A stretch of DNA of 64,000 nucleotides, taken from assembly GCF_938023125.1 (NCBI RefSeq), contig NZ_CALHDW010000002.1, positions 1 to 64,000 of the forward strand, read 5' to 3'. Positions 1 through 8,352 of the stretch are shown piece after piece (position 1 is the stretch's first letter; every line of letters begins with the position of its first letter). Below the pieces are notes generated by a model that worked only from the letters and a program-made list of their open reading frames with translations, was not told the DNA's origin and searched no databases. The translations under genes and the position numbers were made by a program. Origin of the DNA: an uncultured Porphyromonas sp. GTDB taxonomy: Bacteria; Bacteroidota; Bacteroidia; Bacteroidales; Porphyromonadaceae.

Positions 1-120
1 CTCCTCCAGCATCTTCTCCAAGTCCGAAGCCTTGTAGAGTATCTTTCCTGCAAACAAGATGTAAAAGAAAAAGCTTTGCTTTGAGATGAATTTTCCATTA
101 CGTAGAGGTTCCTCTCTCGC
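1..120 (-). CDS. possible C-terminal or internal coding fragment, cut by window edge
   Basis: The minus strand is open for 40 codons from base 120 to base 1 and the translation looks protein-like (it contains NGKFISKQSFFFY and KILYKASDLEKMLEE). The frame stays open upstream into the 3' end of the helicase gene, and I cannot pick a start. The reading would be a gene lying just downstream of the helicase on the same strand. I do not recognise the family. The competing reading, starting at an ATG near base 98, gives a less protein-like sequence. Low confidence because only 120 bases are visible. Confidence 0.3.
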
Positions 121-133
121 TCTGTAGGGCGGG

Positions 134-2125
134 TTAGTCGAGGTTGTTGAGCATCGTTTGGTAGCGGTGCGCCTCCTCAGAGTAGCCGAGTTGCTCGGAT
201 ACTTCGATTAGCTTGGTCAAGAGGGGCTTATTATCGGGATGCTCCACCACAGCTCGGCTCATTATCTTATAGGCTTCCTTATCCGCCCCCATCTCTAGAT
301 TGGTGAAGGCGAACTGCATGGCCACCTCTAGGTGTCGGAATAGCTTTTCGTACCCCTCTTTGAGTAGCTTGTGGGCTTCTTTGATGCGCCCGAGGGAGCG
401 TAGCGCAAAGCCTTTGCGTGCTAGGGCTGTGGGATGGAGCGGATTGAGCGCGAGAGCCTTGTCGTAATTGTTGAGCGCCGAAGTCGGATCGTCGTATTCG
501 TCGAGGCACTGATCGCCCATTTCTATGTACTCAAGAGCCAACTTCTCGAGCTGCGCCTTATCCTTCTTCGTCTCTTTCGTCTTCTTTTTCTGCTGTTCGA
601 TTACGCCCTCTACCTGATAGAGCTTGTGGAGTAGAAGTCTGCGCGCCTGGGGTGAGTCGAAGATGTTTTTCTCGTTAAGAGCCTGACCAAAGAGTGTAAT
701 GGCTTGATGGAGGTCGCCCTTATTGAGTAGTTGGAGAGCGGATTGGTAGAGTGAGTAGGCATGGCTCTCCTCCAGAGCTACCTGCAATTGCTGTGGATTG
801 GCGGCAGCGCGGTAGTACTCAATGATGGAGGAGCGAGTGATTACATCCTGCTTGCGGAAGGGGCGAAGGAGATTCATCCCCTCGAGCGAGCGGCATCGGC
901 TAAGGGCTACATAGGCTTGTCCTGCGGCAAAAGTGCCGTCGGAGAAGTCGATAGTGGCGTGGTCGAACGTTAGCCCCTGACTCTTGTGTATGGTAATAGC
1001 CCAGGCGAGACGCAGAGGGTACTGCGTGAAGCGTCCTATTACCTCCTCTTCTATGGTGTTATTCTCCTCGTTGAGCGAATATCGCTTGTTCTCCCACGTG
1101 TAGGGCTCTACTTGGCATTCTCTCCCATCCTCCAATGCCACTTCTATAAAACCAAACTCCTCGTTTGCCCCTAGGTATCGCCCTAGTGTGCCGTTGACCC
1201 ACTCGTGGTTGGGATCGTTGGCAATAAACATCACTTGCGCACCTTCTTTGAGGGCGAGTACAAGGTCTGTGGGTAAACTGCTCTCGGGGAATTCACCCGA
1301 TACCGAACCCTTAAATTCGGACTTCTTGCTCTCCAGCTCAGCCAGCTGACTTTCGTTGATAGCCATGGCGCGATCTCGCCGCGAGGTGAGGGTTATGTTG
1401 AAGTCCGAGGAGGAGGCAAGGGCTGCGTTTTGTCCGCTCCGCTCATTCAAGAGAGCTACATCTTGGTCGGACGTGTTGCCGGTGCGTATATGGTCTAGGA
1501 TGGAAACAAAGGTGCGGTCGGTCTGCCGGTACACCTTGTTGAGTTCGATCAGCAGGGGCTTTTGGGTATCGAAGGCGGCAGCTCCATAGAAAAAGGGCGT
1601 TGTGTAGAAGCGGTTGATGATCTCCGTTTCCCCCCTCGTTACCACGGGTTCGAGTTGGAAGAGATCCCCCACAAAGAGCATCTGCACGCCCCCAAAAGGT
1701 GTAGACATAAGCCCCCTGATTACTCTTAGCAAATAGTCTATGGCGTCCACAATATCCGCCCTCACCATAGATACTTCGTCTATGATAATTAGTTCGAGTT
1801 TGTTGATGAGTTTGCGTTGCTCCTTGCGGATGCGCTTGAGCGAATTGCGGAGGAGTTCCTTGTCGCTCGGCGGAATGGGACTAAAGGGTAAACGGAAGAA
1901 GGAGTGGATGGTTTGCCCCCCGGCATTGAGGGCGGAGATACCCGTAGGAGCGAGTATGACGTGCTCCTTTTTGCTGTGGGCGCTTACATGCCTTAGAAGT
2001 GAGCTTTTACCCGTGCCAGCTCGCCCCGTGAGAAAGATATTGCGGTTGGTCTCCTCTACAAGTTGTAGAAGGTATTGCATCTCCAGATTCTCGGGGTCGG
2101 GGATACGGATTAGTGGGTCGCTCAT
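134..2125 (-). CDS. PIF1/RecD-like superfamily 1 helicase with C-terminal TPR repeats
   Basis: A 663-residue ATP-dependent DNA helicase of the PIF1/RecD2 type, expected to act in the cytoplasm on DNA replication or repair intermediates. Visible motifs are Walker A GRAGTGKS (34-41), LAPTG (58-62), Walker B IIIDEVSM (113-120), the GDLFQLEP motif (153-160), and a late helicase motif containing HKSQGLTFD near residue 380 with the ALSRCRSLEG motif just after it. From about residue 460 to the end the protein turns into helical TPR-like repeats, with a basic QQKKKTKETKKDK linker near 510. The ATG at 2125 lies 66 bases downstream of the queC stop on the same strand. PIF1-TPR fusions occur in Bacteroidota; the role of the TPR part is not known to me. 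Confidence 0.88.
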   Translation of the reverse strand: MSDPLIRIPDPENLEMQYLLQLVEETNRNIFLTGRAGTGKSSLLRHVSAHSKKEHVILAPTGISALNAGGQTIHSFFRLPFSPIPPSDKELLRNSLKRIRKEQRKLINKLELIIIDEVSMVRADIVDAIDYLLRVIRGLMSTPFGGVQMLFVGDLFQLEPVVTRGETEIINRFYTTPFFYGAAAFDTQKPLLIELNKVYRQTDRTFVSILDHIRTGNTSDQDVALLNERSGQNAALASSSDFNITLTSRRDRAMAINESQLAELESKKSEFKGSVSGEFPESSLPTDLVLALKEGAQVMFIANDPNHEWVNGTLGRYLGANEEFGFIEVALEDGRECQVEPYTWENKRYSLNEENNTIEEEVIGRFTQYPLRLAWAITIHKSQGLTFDHATIDFSDGTFAAGQAYVALSRCRSLEGMNLLRPFRKQDVITRSSIIEYYRAAANPQQLQVALEESHAYSLYQSALQLLNKGDLHQAITLFGQALNEKNIFDSPQARRLLLHKLYQVEGVIEQQKKKTKETKKDKAQLEKLALEYIEMGDQCLDEYDDPTSALNNYDKALALNPLHPTALARKGFALRSLGRIKEAHKLLKEGYEKLFRHLEVAMQFAFTNLEMGADKEAYKIMSRAVVEHPDNKPLLTKLIEVSEQLGYSEEAHRYQTMLNNLD

Positions 2126-2191
2126 TGTGGGTCGGTGGGGTTCGGGTTGTTCCCGCTTTCCTTACAAAGGAGAGGGAGGGCACTTCTTGCT

Positions 2192-2869
2192 TTACCGGAG
2201 GTAGGAGGTGGGGTCTGGGATACCTGCTAGGGCAAATGCCTCTTTGCGTTCACGGCACGTGGCACACTCTCCGCACTGCGTCTCGCCGCCTACATAGCAG
2301 CTCCAGGTGGTGGCGTAGTCCAGTCCGAGGGGCATCCCTACGGCTACAATTTCGCTTTTGGAGAGGTGGGTATAGGGGGCAGCAAGCTCTACTTGGTTGG
2401 AGGTCCCTTGCAGGATGGCCTCTGCCATAGGTTCGGCAAAAGTGGCTCGGCAGTCCGGATAGATGTTGTGATCGCCAAAGTGATTGGCAATGAATAGGCG
2501 TTTCAGCCCTCGGCTCTCGGCAAGTCCGGCGGCAATGCTCAGCATGATGCCATTGCGAAAGGGTACCACCGTGGCTTGCATATTCTCTTCGTTATATGCC
2601 CCCAAGGGGATCTCTCCGCCCGAGAGAAGTAGGTCGCTACGGAAGTATTGCCCCATAAAGCCAAGAGGAATGATCAGGTGCTCGATGCCCAATTGCCGGC
2701 AATGATGTTGGGCGCAAGGTATCTCCCTTTGGTTATGTTTGGAGCCATAGTCGAAGGTAACGGCTAGGGCAATCTCATGGCGATAGTCGTAGAGCAGCGT
2801 GGTGCTATCCAGCCCTCCGGAGAGTACGATAAGTCCATCTCGGACGCCATTATGCGCAGTTATTAGCAT
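2192..2869 (-). CDS. queC: 7-cyano-7-deazaguanine synthase QueC
   Basis: QueC converts 7-carboxy-7-deazaguanine to preQ0 with ATP and ammonia in the queuosine pathway. The 225-residue protein has the PP-loop ATP motif SGGLDST (17-23) and the C-terminal zinc site with Cys191, Cys199, Cys202 and Cys205. Length is normal for the family. It lies downstream of proS on the minus strand, separated from it by a strong terminator hairpin, so it probably has its own promoter. A second queuosine gene, queA, is found at 53,702-54,751. I looked for a preQ1 riboswitch in the short leader and did not see one. Confidence 0.95.
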   Translation of the reverse strand: MLITAHNGVRDGLIVLSGGLDSTTLLYDYRHEIALAVTFDYGSKHNQREIPCAQHHCRQLGIEHLIIPLGFMGQYFRSDLLLSGGEIPLGAYNEENMQATVVPFRNGIMLSIAAGLAESRGLKRLFIANHFGDHNIYPDCRATFAEPMAEAILQGTSNQVELAAPYTHLSKSEIVAVGMPLGLDYATTWSCYVGGETQCGECATCRERKEAFALAGIPDPTSYLR

Positions 2870-2880
2870 ACGTACAAAGA

Positions 2881-2929
2881 AAAAGAAAGCCTTAGAAGGT
2901 CACCACACCAAGGCAGTGACCCTCTAAGG
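2881..2929 (-). terminator. intrinsic terminator after proS
   Basis: A 14-bp stem with one G-T pair (2890-2903 with 2916-2929, 12-base loop) is followed on the minus strand by a T-rich run (TTCTTTTTCTTT). It lies between the proS stop and the queC start. Confidence 0.8.
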
Positions 2930-2947
2930 TCTTGTTGTTATTGGGGA

Positions 2948-4429
2948 TTAGTAAGCTCGTGCAAAGAGTACACGTTGCTTAGAGGGTTTGCCCGTTACCA
3001 TACATACTCCGGGCGTTGGGTCTCCGCCAAGAGGGATACAGCGAATAGTCGCCTTGGTCTCCTCTTTGATACGCGCTTCGGTCTCGGGGGTGCCATCCCA
3101 GTGCGCTAGGATAAAGCCGCCCTTCTCAATCTCTACCTTAAACTCCTCGTAGGTATCTACGGTGCGAGTGCTTGCTTCGCGGAAGGCGAGAGCCTTGTCG
3201 TAGATATTCTTTTGGATGCTCTGGAGGAGCGATTCGATATGATCGGCAATACCTTCGAAAGCAACCGTCTCTTTGGTAAGCGTATCACGACGAGCTACCT
3301 CTACCGTACCCTGCTCCAGGTCGCGTGCCCCGAGGGCAAGGCGTACAGGGATACCCTTGAGTTCGTACTCGGCAAACTTCCAACCGGGTTTCTTGTTGTC
3401 GTTATCGTCCAGCTTAACGCTTATGCCTCTAGCCCGTAGGTCCTTGATTAGCGGCTCTACACGCTCACGGATGGCCGCGAGGTGCTCTTCGGTTTTGTAA
3501 ATAGGCACAATTACCACCTGTATAGGAGCGAGAGAGGGAGGGAGCACGAGCCCGTTATCGTCGGAGTGCGACATGATAAGAGCCCCCATCAAGCGAGTGG
3601 AAACACCCCATGAGGTAGCCCAAACCAATTCGCGTTGCCCCTCTTTGTTGAGGAAGTATACATCAAATGCTTTGGCAAAGTTCTGCCCCAAGAAGTGAGA
3701 AGTCCCCGATTGTAGGGCCTTACCATCCTGCATAAGAGCTTCGATGGTGTAGGTATCTACGGCTCCGGCAAAACGCTCTGTCTCGCTCTTGACCCCACGG
3801 ATCACGGGTACGGCGAGCACCTTCTCGGCAAAGTCTCCATATACCTCGAGCATTTTCTCGGCTTCGGCTACAGCCTCCTCGCGAGTAGCGTGTGCTGTAT
3901 GTCCCTCTTGCCAGAGGAATTCGGCAGTGCGCAAGAAAAGACGTGTGCGCATCTCCCAACGTACCACGTTTGCCCACTGATTGCAGAGCACGGGTAGGTC
4001 TCGGTAGCTTTGGATCCAGTTCTTATACGTACTCCAAATGATGGTCTCGGAGGTAGGGCGTACGATGAGTTCTTCTTCGAGTTTAGCCTCGGGGTCTACT
4101 ACTACACCGCTTCCATCCGGGCTGTTTTTGAGTCTGTAATGAGTTACCACGGCGCATTCCTTGGCAAACCCCTCTACGTGGTCTGCTTCGCGGCTTAGGT
4201 AGCTCTTGGGTATGAATAGAGGGAAGTAGGCATTGACGTGCCCTGTTTCCTTAAATCGTTTGTCTAGCTCGGCTTGCATTTTTTCCCAAATAGCATAGCC
4301 ATAGGGCTTAATGACCATGCAGCCTCGAACGGCAGAGTTCTCTGCAAGATCTGCCTTAGTCACCAAGTCTTGATACCACTGCGAATAGTTTTCGCTGCGG
4401 GGAGTAAGCTCCTTAATCTCTTTTGCCAT
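2948..4429 (-). CDS. proS: prolyl-tRNA synthetase, archaeal/eukaryal-like (type 3) form
   Basis: ProS charges tRNA-Pro with proline. The sequence is the short form without the bacterial editing insertion, with class II motif 2 region [18 protein letters not shown] and a C-terminal extension ending in Tyr, features of the type 3 enzyme used by Bacteroidota. I chose the ATG at 4429 (protein starts [11 protein letters not shown], 493 residues) rather than the in-frame ATG at 4501. A promoter -7 box TACCTTTG on the minus strand at 4468-4475 would put the transcript start downstream of 4501, and family members start at the short position. The gene is monocistronic by its context, ending in a strong terminator. 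Confidence 0.95.
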   Translation of the reverse strand: MAKEIKELTPRSENYSQWYQDLVTKADLAENSAVRGCMVIKPYGYAIWEKMQAELDKRFKETGHVNAYFPLFIPKSYLSREADHVEGFAKECAVVTHYRLKNSPDGSGVVVDPEAKLEEELIVRPTSETIIWSTYKNWIQSYRDLPVLCNQWANVVRWEMRTRLFLRTAEFLWQEGHTAHATREEAVAEAEKMLEVYGDFAEKVLAVPVIRGVKSETERFAGAVDTYTIEALMQDGKALQSGTSHFLGQNFAKAFDVYFLNKEGQRELVWATSWGVSTRLMGALIMSHSDDNGLVLPPSLAPIQVVIVPIYKTEEHLAAIRERVEPLIKDLRARGISVKLDDNDNKKPGWKFAEYELKGIPVRLALGARDLEQGTVEVARRDTLTKETVAFEGIADHIESLLQSIQKNIYDKALAFREASTRTVDTYEEFKVEIEKGGFILAHWDGTPETEARIKEETKATIRCIPLGGDPTPGVCMVTGKPSKQRVLFARAY

Positions 4430-4467
4430 ACGTGCAATTACTGCTGATTTTTCGTTTATTTCTGCCG

Positions 4468-4475
4468 CAAAGGTA
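4468..4475 (-). promoter_or_regulatory. -7 box of the proS promoter
   Basis: The minus strand reads TACCTTTG, matching the Bacteroidota -7 consensus TAnnTTTG, 39 bases upstream of the chosen proS start. Confidence 0.6.
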
Positions 4476-4550
4476 GTCAAAAAGTATCGCCCCCCTTGCA
4501 CAAATGCCCCGTGGATAGTGGAGGTAAAAGGCTGGTCGCGGTGAGGCGGA

Positions 4551-4600
4551 ACAAAAGAAATAGGGCAGACCTCCCGCTTGACGAATGGGGAAGCCTGCCC
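4551..4600 (-). terminator. terminator after the TonB-receptor-like gene
   Basis: A GC-rich hairpin (GGGCAG... and ...CTGCCC ends at 4563-4568 and 4595-4600, inner GGG/CCC pairs) is followed on the minus strand by TATTTCTTTTG. It lies just past the stop at 4622. Confidence 0.65.
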
Positions 4601-4621
4601 GAGAGAAGGAGAGGGGAGGGG

Positions 4622-6736
4622 TTAGAATGCCCCTGAGTCGCTATCCTCGTTGAGTTTTTGAGTCGATACGCTGCGGCTCTTGCCCCAAGAGAAGTCGAAA
4701 GCAACATTGAGGCGAATTACCGAGCGGTCGTCGCGGATATGAGTACGACCCCTGCTCTGTACCAGGCTTTGAGGCACAGTGTGCGCGAGGTACTCGCATT
4801 CGGTCAAGAACCAAAGACAATCGGTCTTAAACGTCCAAGGCCCTGTGGTGTAGCTAAGTCCTAGAGAAGATTGATTCTCATTACTGCTAACCAGCAATCC
4901 GTCTATATTATCCCTTAGGAGATTACCTATGTAATAGATGCTCCATTTGCCATAATTGAGCTCCACCGAGTAGTTGAGTGGTGTAATCCACTTTTGGATG
5001 GCGGCACGGTCGGCTCCTCTATCAATGCGTATGTTATAGACATCGCCGGAGGTCTTGAATACCAAGCTACCTTTGTCGCTCATCCACGGAGTGTATTGCA
5101 GGTTATAGCTCGCACCATAGCCTCTACGATAGCGCGCATTCACGGGAGTGGTGACGAGGTACTCACGCCCCGTTTTGGGGTCCTTCTCCAAGAAGTAATC
5201 GTCGTATTCGTCTCCCCAATTGCAGTGAGCTATCGGGGCTAGTTCTACATAGAGATTGGGATAGGTCAGGCTATAGGTTACCCTCGCTCCAAGGCTACGG
5301 GTTGGCTTGAGATTGGGGTTCCCTCGATAGAGAATGTATTGCTCTAGATAGCGCATATTCTCAGCATGGGAGCCTAGCTGAGACTCGTAATAGGTATAGC
5401 TTGTGCGCAGACGTAGGGCATTGTGTTTGTCTATTATGTACTTGGCATTGAGGTACACTTGGGGACTTAAAGAGGATTGGCGGGCTCCATAGTAATTGCT
5501 GTGTAGGTAATCCAATGTACCTTTAAGGGAGAGGTTTACCTGCCCGAGTTTGTAGGAGAAATCCCCATAGAGCGAGTGGTTGTTTTGCGTTGTTACACTC
5601 GGTTTATTCTCGAAAAAAGAGTTGGTTACGATGGAGTTTAGCTTTGCTCCGTAGTAGCGATACCCAAGAGAGAGTTGGGTAGGAGACTCAAAGGTATGTG
5701 TGTAGTCCGCTTGCAAGATGAGCGAATTTTTCTTGAGGTCTTGTACTATTTTGTCACTAAAGACCACCTCTTTGTTGCTGATTTTCTCTTCGTGATTGGT
5801 ATCTGTTCTATCGGTGAAGATCCCCGTCCATACAGCATTAAACGAGAGCGAATTTTTTTTGTTTATCTCTTTGATAAAGAGAAGATCCACAGAAGATTTT
5901 ACCTCTGTAGACTGACTGGTATTCTTCGTCGAAAGCTCTGTTCCATTCTCATTTATCGCACCACTTCCTACAGCATGGTAGGGAACGATAGAGGAGGCCG
6001 ATACCAGTTGTAGGGTATAGTTGCCGGTCTCTTGTCGCTGATAGGTTAGGGTAGGTAGGTGCAGGCGATAGCCAAAGGCATCTTCGAGGCGGCTCTTTCT
6101 GGAGATCTTGCCAATGCTAGGGAGGGTAAAACTCTGCTCCTTATCGGTGATGCGTTCTTTATACTCTCGGCGAGAGAAGTAGTAAGTTGCGGCAAACATA
6201 TCCTTTCTGCCAAAGGCTGCCCCTTGCAGCCATACATCACTCATCCCAAGCATGGGAGAGACGCTCTGTACAAGGTCTCCGGCGAGGCTCCCTCCGCGGA
6301 AGTTGCCATAGGTAAGTACGTTAATCACCTTGTCATACTCACGATAGCGCATGGGTACCATATCGAGGATCTCTAGACGTTTGATTTCTTCGGCGGACAT
6401 GGATCGTAAGATGCTTACGTCCGATTGTACTCCGTTGATGAGAATAAGAAAACGCTCCCCGTTCATCATCTCGGGTTTGCGTGTCTCGGGATTCATAGCC
6501 ACACCCGGTAGTACGGTAAGAAGATCCATGGCGTTGGCCGCTTTTTTGCGCGCTACTTCGGGAATCGAAAAAGCAACTCGGTCGCTTTTCGTTCGTACAG
6601 GATCTGCCTTGATTACTACGGTTTCGAGCTCTTTGCTAGGGACAGCAAGACTTGTGCTATCCTGCTGCGCCTTGAGGTACATGGGGAGCGATAAGAGACC
6701 GAGGCAGCCCATGCTGAGGAATAATTTTCTAAACAT
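4622..6736 (-). CDS. outer membrane beta-barrel protein, TonB-dependent receptor-like
   Basis: A 704-residue predicted outer membrane protein. Residues 1-23 form a signal peptide ending at LKAQ. Residues 35-150 are a plug-like domain (LETVVIKADPV, DLLTVLPGV, FLILINGVQ, EEIKRLEILDMVP), followed by alternating beta-barrel strands with many aromatic and charged positions. It lacks the carboxypeptidase-regulatory-like N-terminal domain that SusC-type receptors carry, so it belongs to the shorter plug-barrel group found in Bacteroidales. There is no SusD partner next to it, so the ligand cannot be guessed. The next gene downstream is proS, beyond a terminator. Confidence 0.8.
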   Translation of the reverse strand: MFRKLFLSMGCLGLLSLPMYLKAQQDSTSLAVPSKELETVVIKADPVRTKSDRVAFSIPEVARKKAANAMDLLTVLPGVAMNPETRKPEMMNGERFLILINGVQSDVSILRSMSAEEIKRLEILDMVPMRYREYDKVINVLTYGNFRGGSLAGDLVQSVSPMLGMSDVWLQGAAFGRKDMFAATYYFSRREYKERITDKEQSFTLPSIGKISRKSRLEDAFGYRLHLPTLTYQRQETGNYTLQLVSASSIVPYHAVGSGAINENGTELSTKNTSQSTEVKSSVDLLFIKEINKKNSLSFNAVWTGIFTDRTDTNHEEKISNKEVVFSDKIVQDLKKNSLILQADYTHTFESPTQLSLGYRYYGAKLNSIVTNSFFENKPSVTTQNNHSLYGDFSYKLGQVNLSLKGTLDYLHSNYYGARQSSLSPQVYLNAKYIIDKHNALRLRTSYTYYESQLGSHAENMRYLEQYILYRGNPNLKPTRSLGARVTYSLTYPNLYVELAPIAHCNWGDEYDDYFLEKDPKTGREYLVTTPVNARYRRGYGASYNLQYTPWMSDKGSLVFKTSGDVYNIRIDRGADRAAIQKWITPLNYSVELNYGKWSIYYIGNLLRDNIDGLLVSSNENQSSLGLSYTTGPWTFKTDCLWFLTECEYLAHTVPQSLVQSRGRTHIRDDRSVIRLNVAFDFSWGKSRSVSTQKLNEDSDSGAF

Positions 6737-6780
6737 TTCTTTTTAGGGATTGAGAGTTGTTATTCGGAGAGTATCATACT

Positions 6781-6829
6781 ATCGTGCTATACGATAGAGA
6801 GTGTGGTACGCTTGTTACACACACTCTCT
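6781..6829. other. pair of inverted repeats between the nucleotidase and TonB-like genes
   Basis: ATCGT-GCTAT-ACGAT (6781-6795) is directly followed by a perfect 10-bp stem, AGAGAGTGTG (6796-6805) with CACACTCTCT (6820-6829). Neither strand has a clean T-run after the stem. It may be an attenuator, operator or weak terminator near the end of the 5'-nucleotidase gene's upstream neighbour region. Confidence 0.45.
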
Positions 6830-6865
6830 CTCTATCCTATTTTCGCAACGAACGTTGCAATTCTT

Positions 6866-8323
6866 TTACTTTACCTTGATATGAATGCGGGGAGAAGCTT
6901 TTTGGTACGAGGGGACTTTCTTTAGCTGCCCAATGTAACGCATAATTGCCTCTGCCGTATTGTAGCCCTGTCCTACGGCCGGCTGCTTGTGTTCGTAGGG
7001 GTAAGCTGCATTGATATAGGAGTTGTAAGCCACTTTGTAGCGACGCTTGGGGCTAAGGGGTTTACCCTTTGCATCGCGCAGTTCGATGGAGGTGCATTTT
7101 TTGTCAGGGGTGAAGACGTAGTGGGCAGTAGCGCCGGAGATAAGGAAGGGTCGGTGCTCTTCTTCTCGCACGGTACCTGCCAAGAGTAGCGCCTTCAGTT
7201 CGTCTAGTGATAGATCTGCCACCATCATTTCGTTGCCAAAGGGGTCGAGTGTGAGTATGTCCCTGCGGGTTATATCTCCCTTGGGGAGCTTGGATATACG
7301 CACACCTCCGTTGTTTTGAACGGCAATGTCGCTCTCCGTCATCGAGCGGTAGGCGTCTACCATAAAGTAACCGAGCTGGTCGTACGAAGTGAAGTTGTCG
7401 AGGGCTGTCCCTACTACTTCGGAGAAGACGGGATTGTTGTTAAACTGATCCACGAGAGCGCGTACCTCTTTCTTTTCTTTCCCTGCCTTGGGGTCAATGG
7501 GTAGAGAGTGCGCCTCTTTGGCGATTACTTTACCCTTATGCAGGGTCATTTGCATCATGTTGAGGTGCTGGAGTTTGCATCCACTTTGAGAGATCGAGAC
7601 CCTACCGACTTCTACGGGAGCGGGTAGGTAGGTGTGAGAGTGCCCCCCAATGATAAGGTCTATCCAGGGATTCTGAACGGCTACTACTTGGTCTTCTTCG
7701 AGCCCCAAGTGGCTGATGAGAACGGTCGCATCGCACCGGTCGTGCATATCTTTATACCGGGGGAGGACGTCTCTTGCGAGCTCAAATTTGATCCCATGTA
7801 GCCAATCGGGGTGCGTAGCCGGCTTGCCGTCGGCCTCGAGTTGTACAGCACCGAGGAGGGCAACGCGTACCCCCTTGTCGTAGAATGTGTGTACGGTAGA
7901 GGGGAGTATACGTATACCGATGTAGGGCTCTACCTCTACATTGCTACAGATGAAGGGGAATTGAGCCTCTTGTGTGAGGAGGGCAAAGCCGTAGGGACGC
8001 GAGTCGAACTCATGATTCCCCACCGTGGAGTAATTAAACCCAACGGCATTCATAAGTGCAATCATGGGGTATCCCTTAGGAGAGAACTGGTCGTTGATGG
8101 GGTTGCCTGTTTGGTTGTCTCCTGCCGATACGAGCACGAGATCGGGGTAAAGACCGCGTAGACTATCCACCATGTAGGCAAAGCGAGGGAAGCGGTCGAG
8201 GGTTGCATGCATGTCATTCACAGAGAGAAACGTAATGGTTGTAGGTTTCTCTTGGGCAAAAAGAAACTGAATCCCCAACAACAAGGAGAGCAGGATTTGA
8301 AGGTATGTACGGTGTTTTTTCAT
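6866..8323 (-). CDS. 5'-nucleotidase/metallophosphatase (UshA-like), exported
   Basis: A 485-residue periplasmic or secreted enzyme that likely removes phosphate from nucleotides. A signal peptide (MKKHRTYLQ then a hydrophobic stretch ending FLFAQ) is followed by the calcineurin-like metallophosphatase motifs NDMHA, GDNQTGN, GNHEFD and GGHSHTY, then the 5'-nucleotidase C-terminal domain with QNNGGVR. The open frame extends to 8548, but the ATG at 8323 is chosen because it starts the signal peptide and because the longer form would run into the M3 peptidase gene. The two genes are 29 bases apart and probably cotranscribed. Confidence 0.92.
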   Translation of the reverse strand: MKKHRTYLQILLSLLLGIQFLFAQEKPTTITFLSVNDMHATLDRFPRFAYMVDSLRGLYPDLVLVSAGDNQTGNPINDQFSPKGYPMIALMNAVGFNYSTVGNHEFDSRPYGFALLTQEAQFPFICSNVEVEPYIGIRILPSTVHTFYDKGVRVALLGAVQLEADGKPATHPDWLHGIKFELARDVLPRYKDMHDRCDATVLISHLGLEEDQVVAVQNPWIDLIIGGHSHTYLPAPVEVGRVSISQSGCKLQHLNMMQMTLHKGKVIAKEAHSLPIDPKAGKEKKEVRALVDQFNNNPVFSEVVGTALDNFTSYDQLGYFMVDAYRSMTESDIAVQNNGGVRISKLPKGDITRRDILTLDPFGNEMMVADLSLDELKALLLAGTVREEEHRPFLISGATAHYVFTPDKKCTSIELRDAKGKPLSPKRRYKVAYNSYINAAYPYEHKQPAVGQGYNTAEAIMRYIGQLKKVPSYQKASPRIHIKVK

Positions 8324-8352
8324 AACTCCATAGTGCTTAGTTTTTAATCTGT

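Noticed and set aside
2870..2947. preQ1 riboswitch before queC
   Set aside because: The only structure is a long hairpin with a T-run, which fits the proS terminator; no preQ1 aptamer core was recognised.
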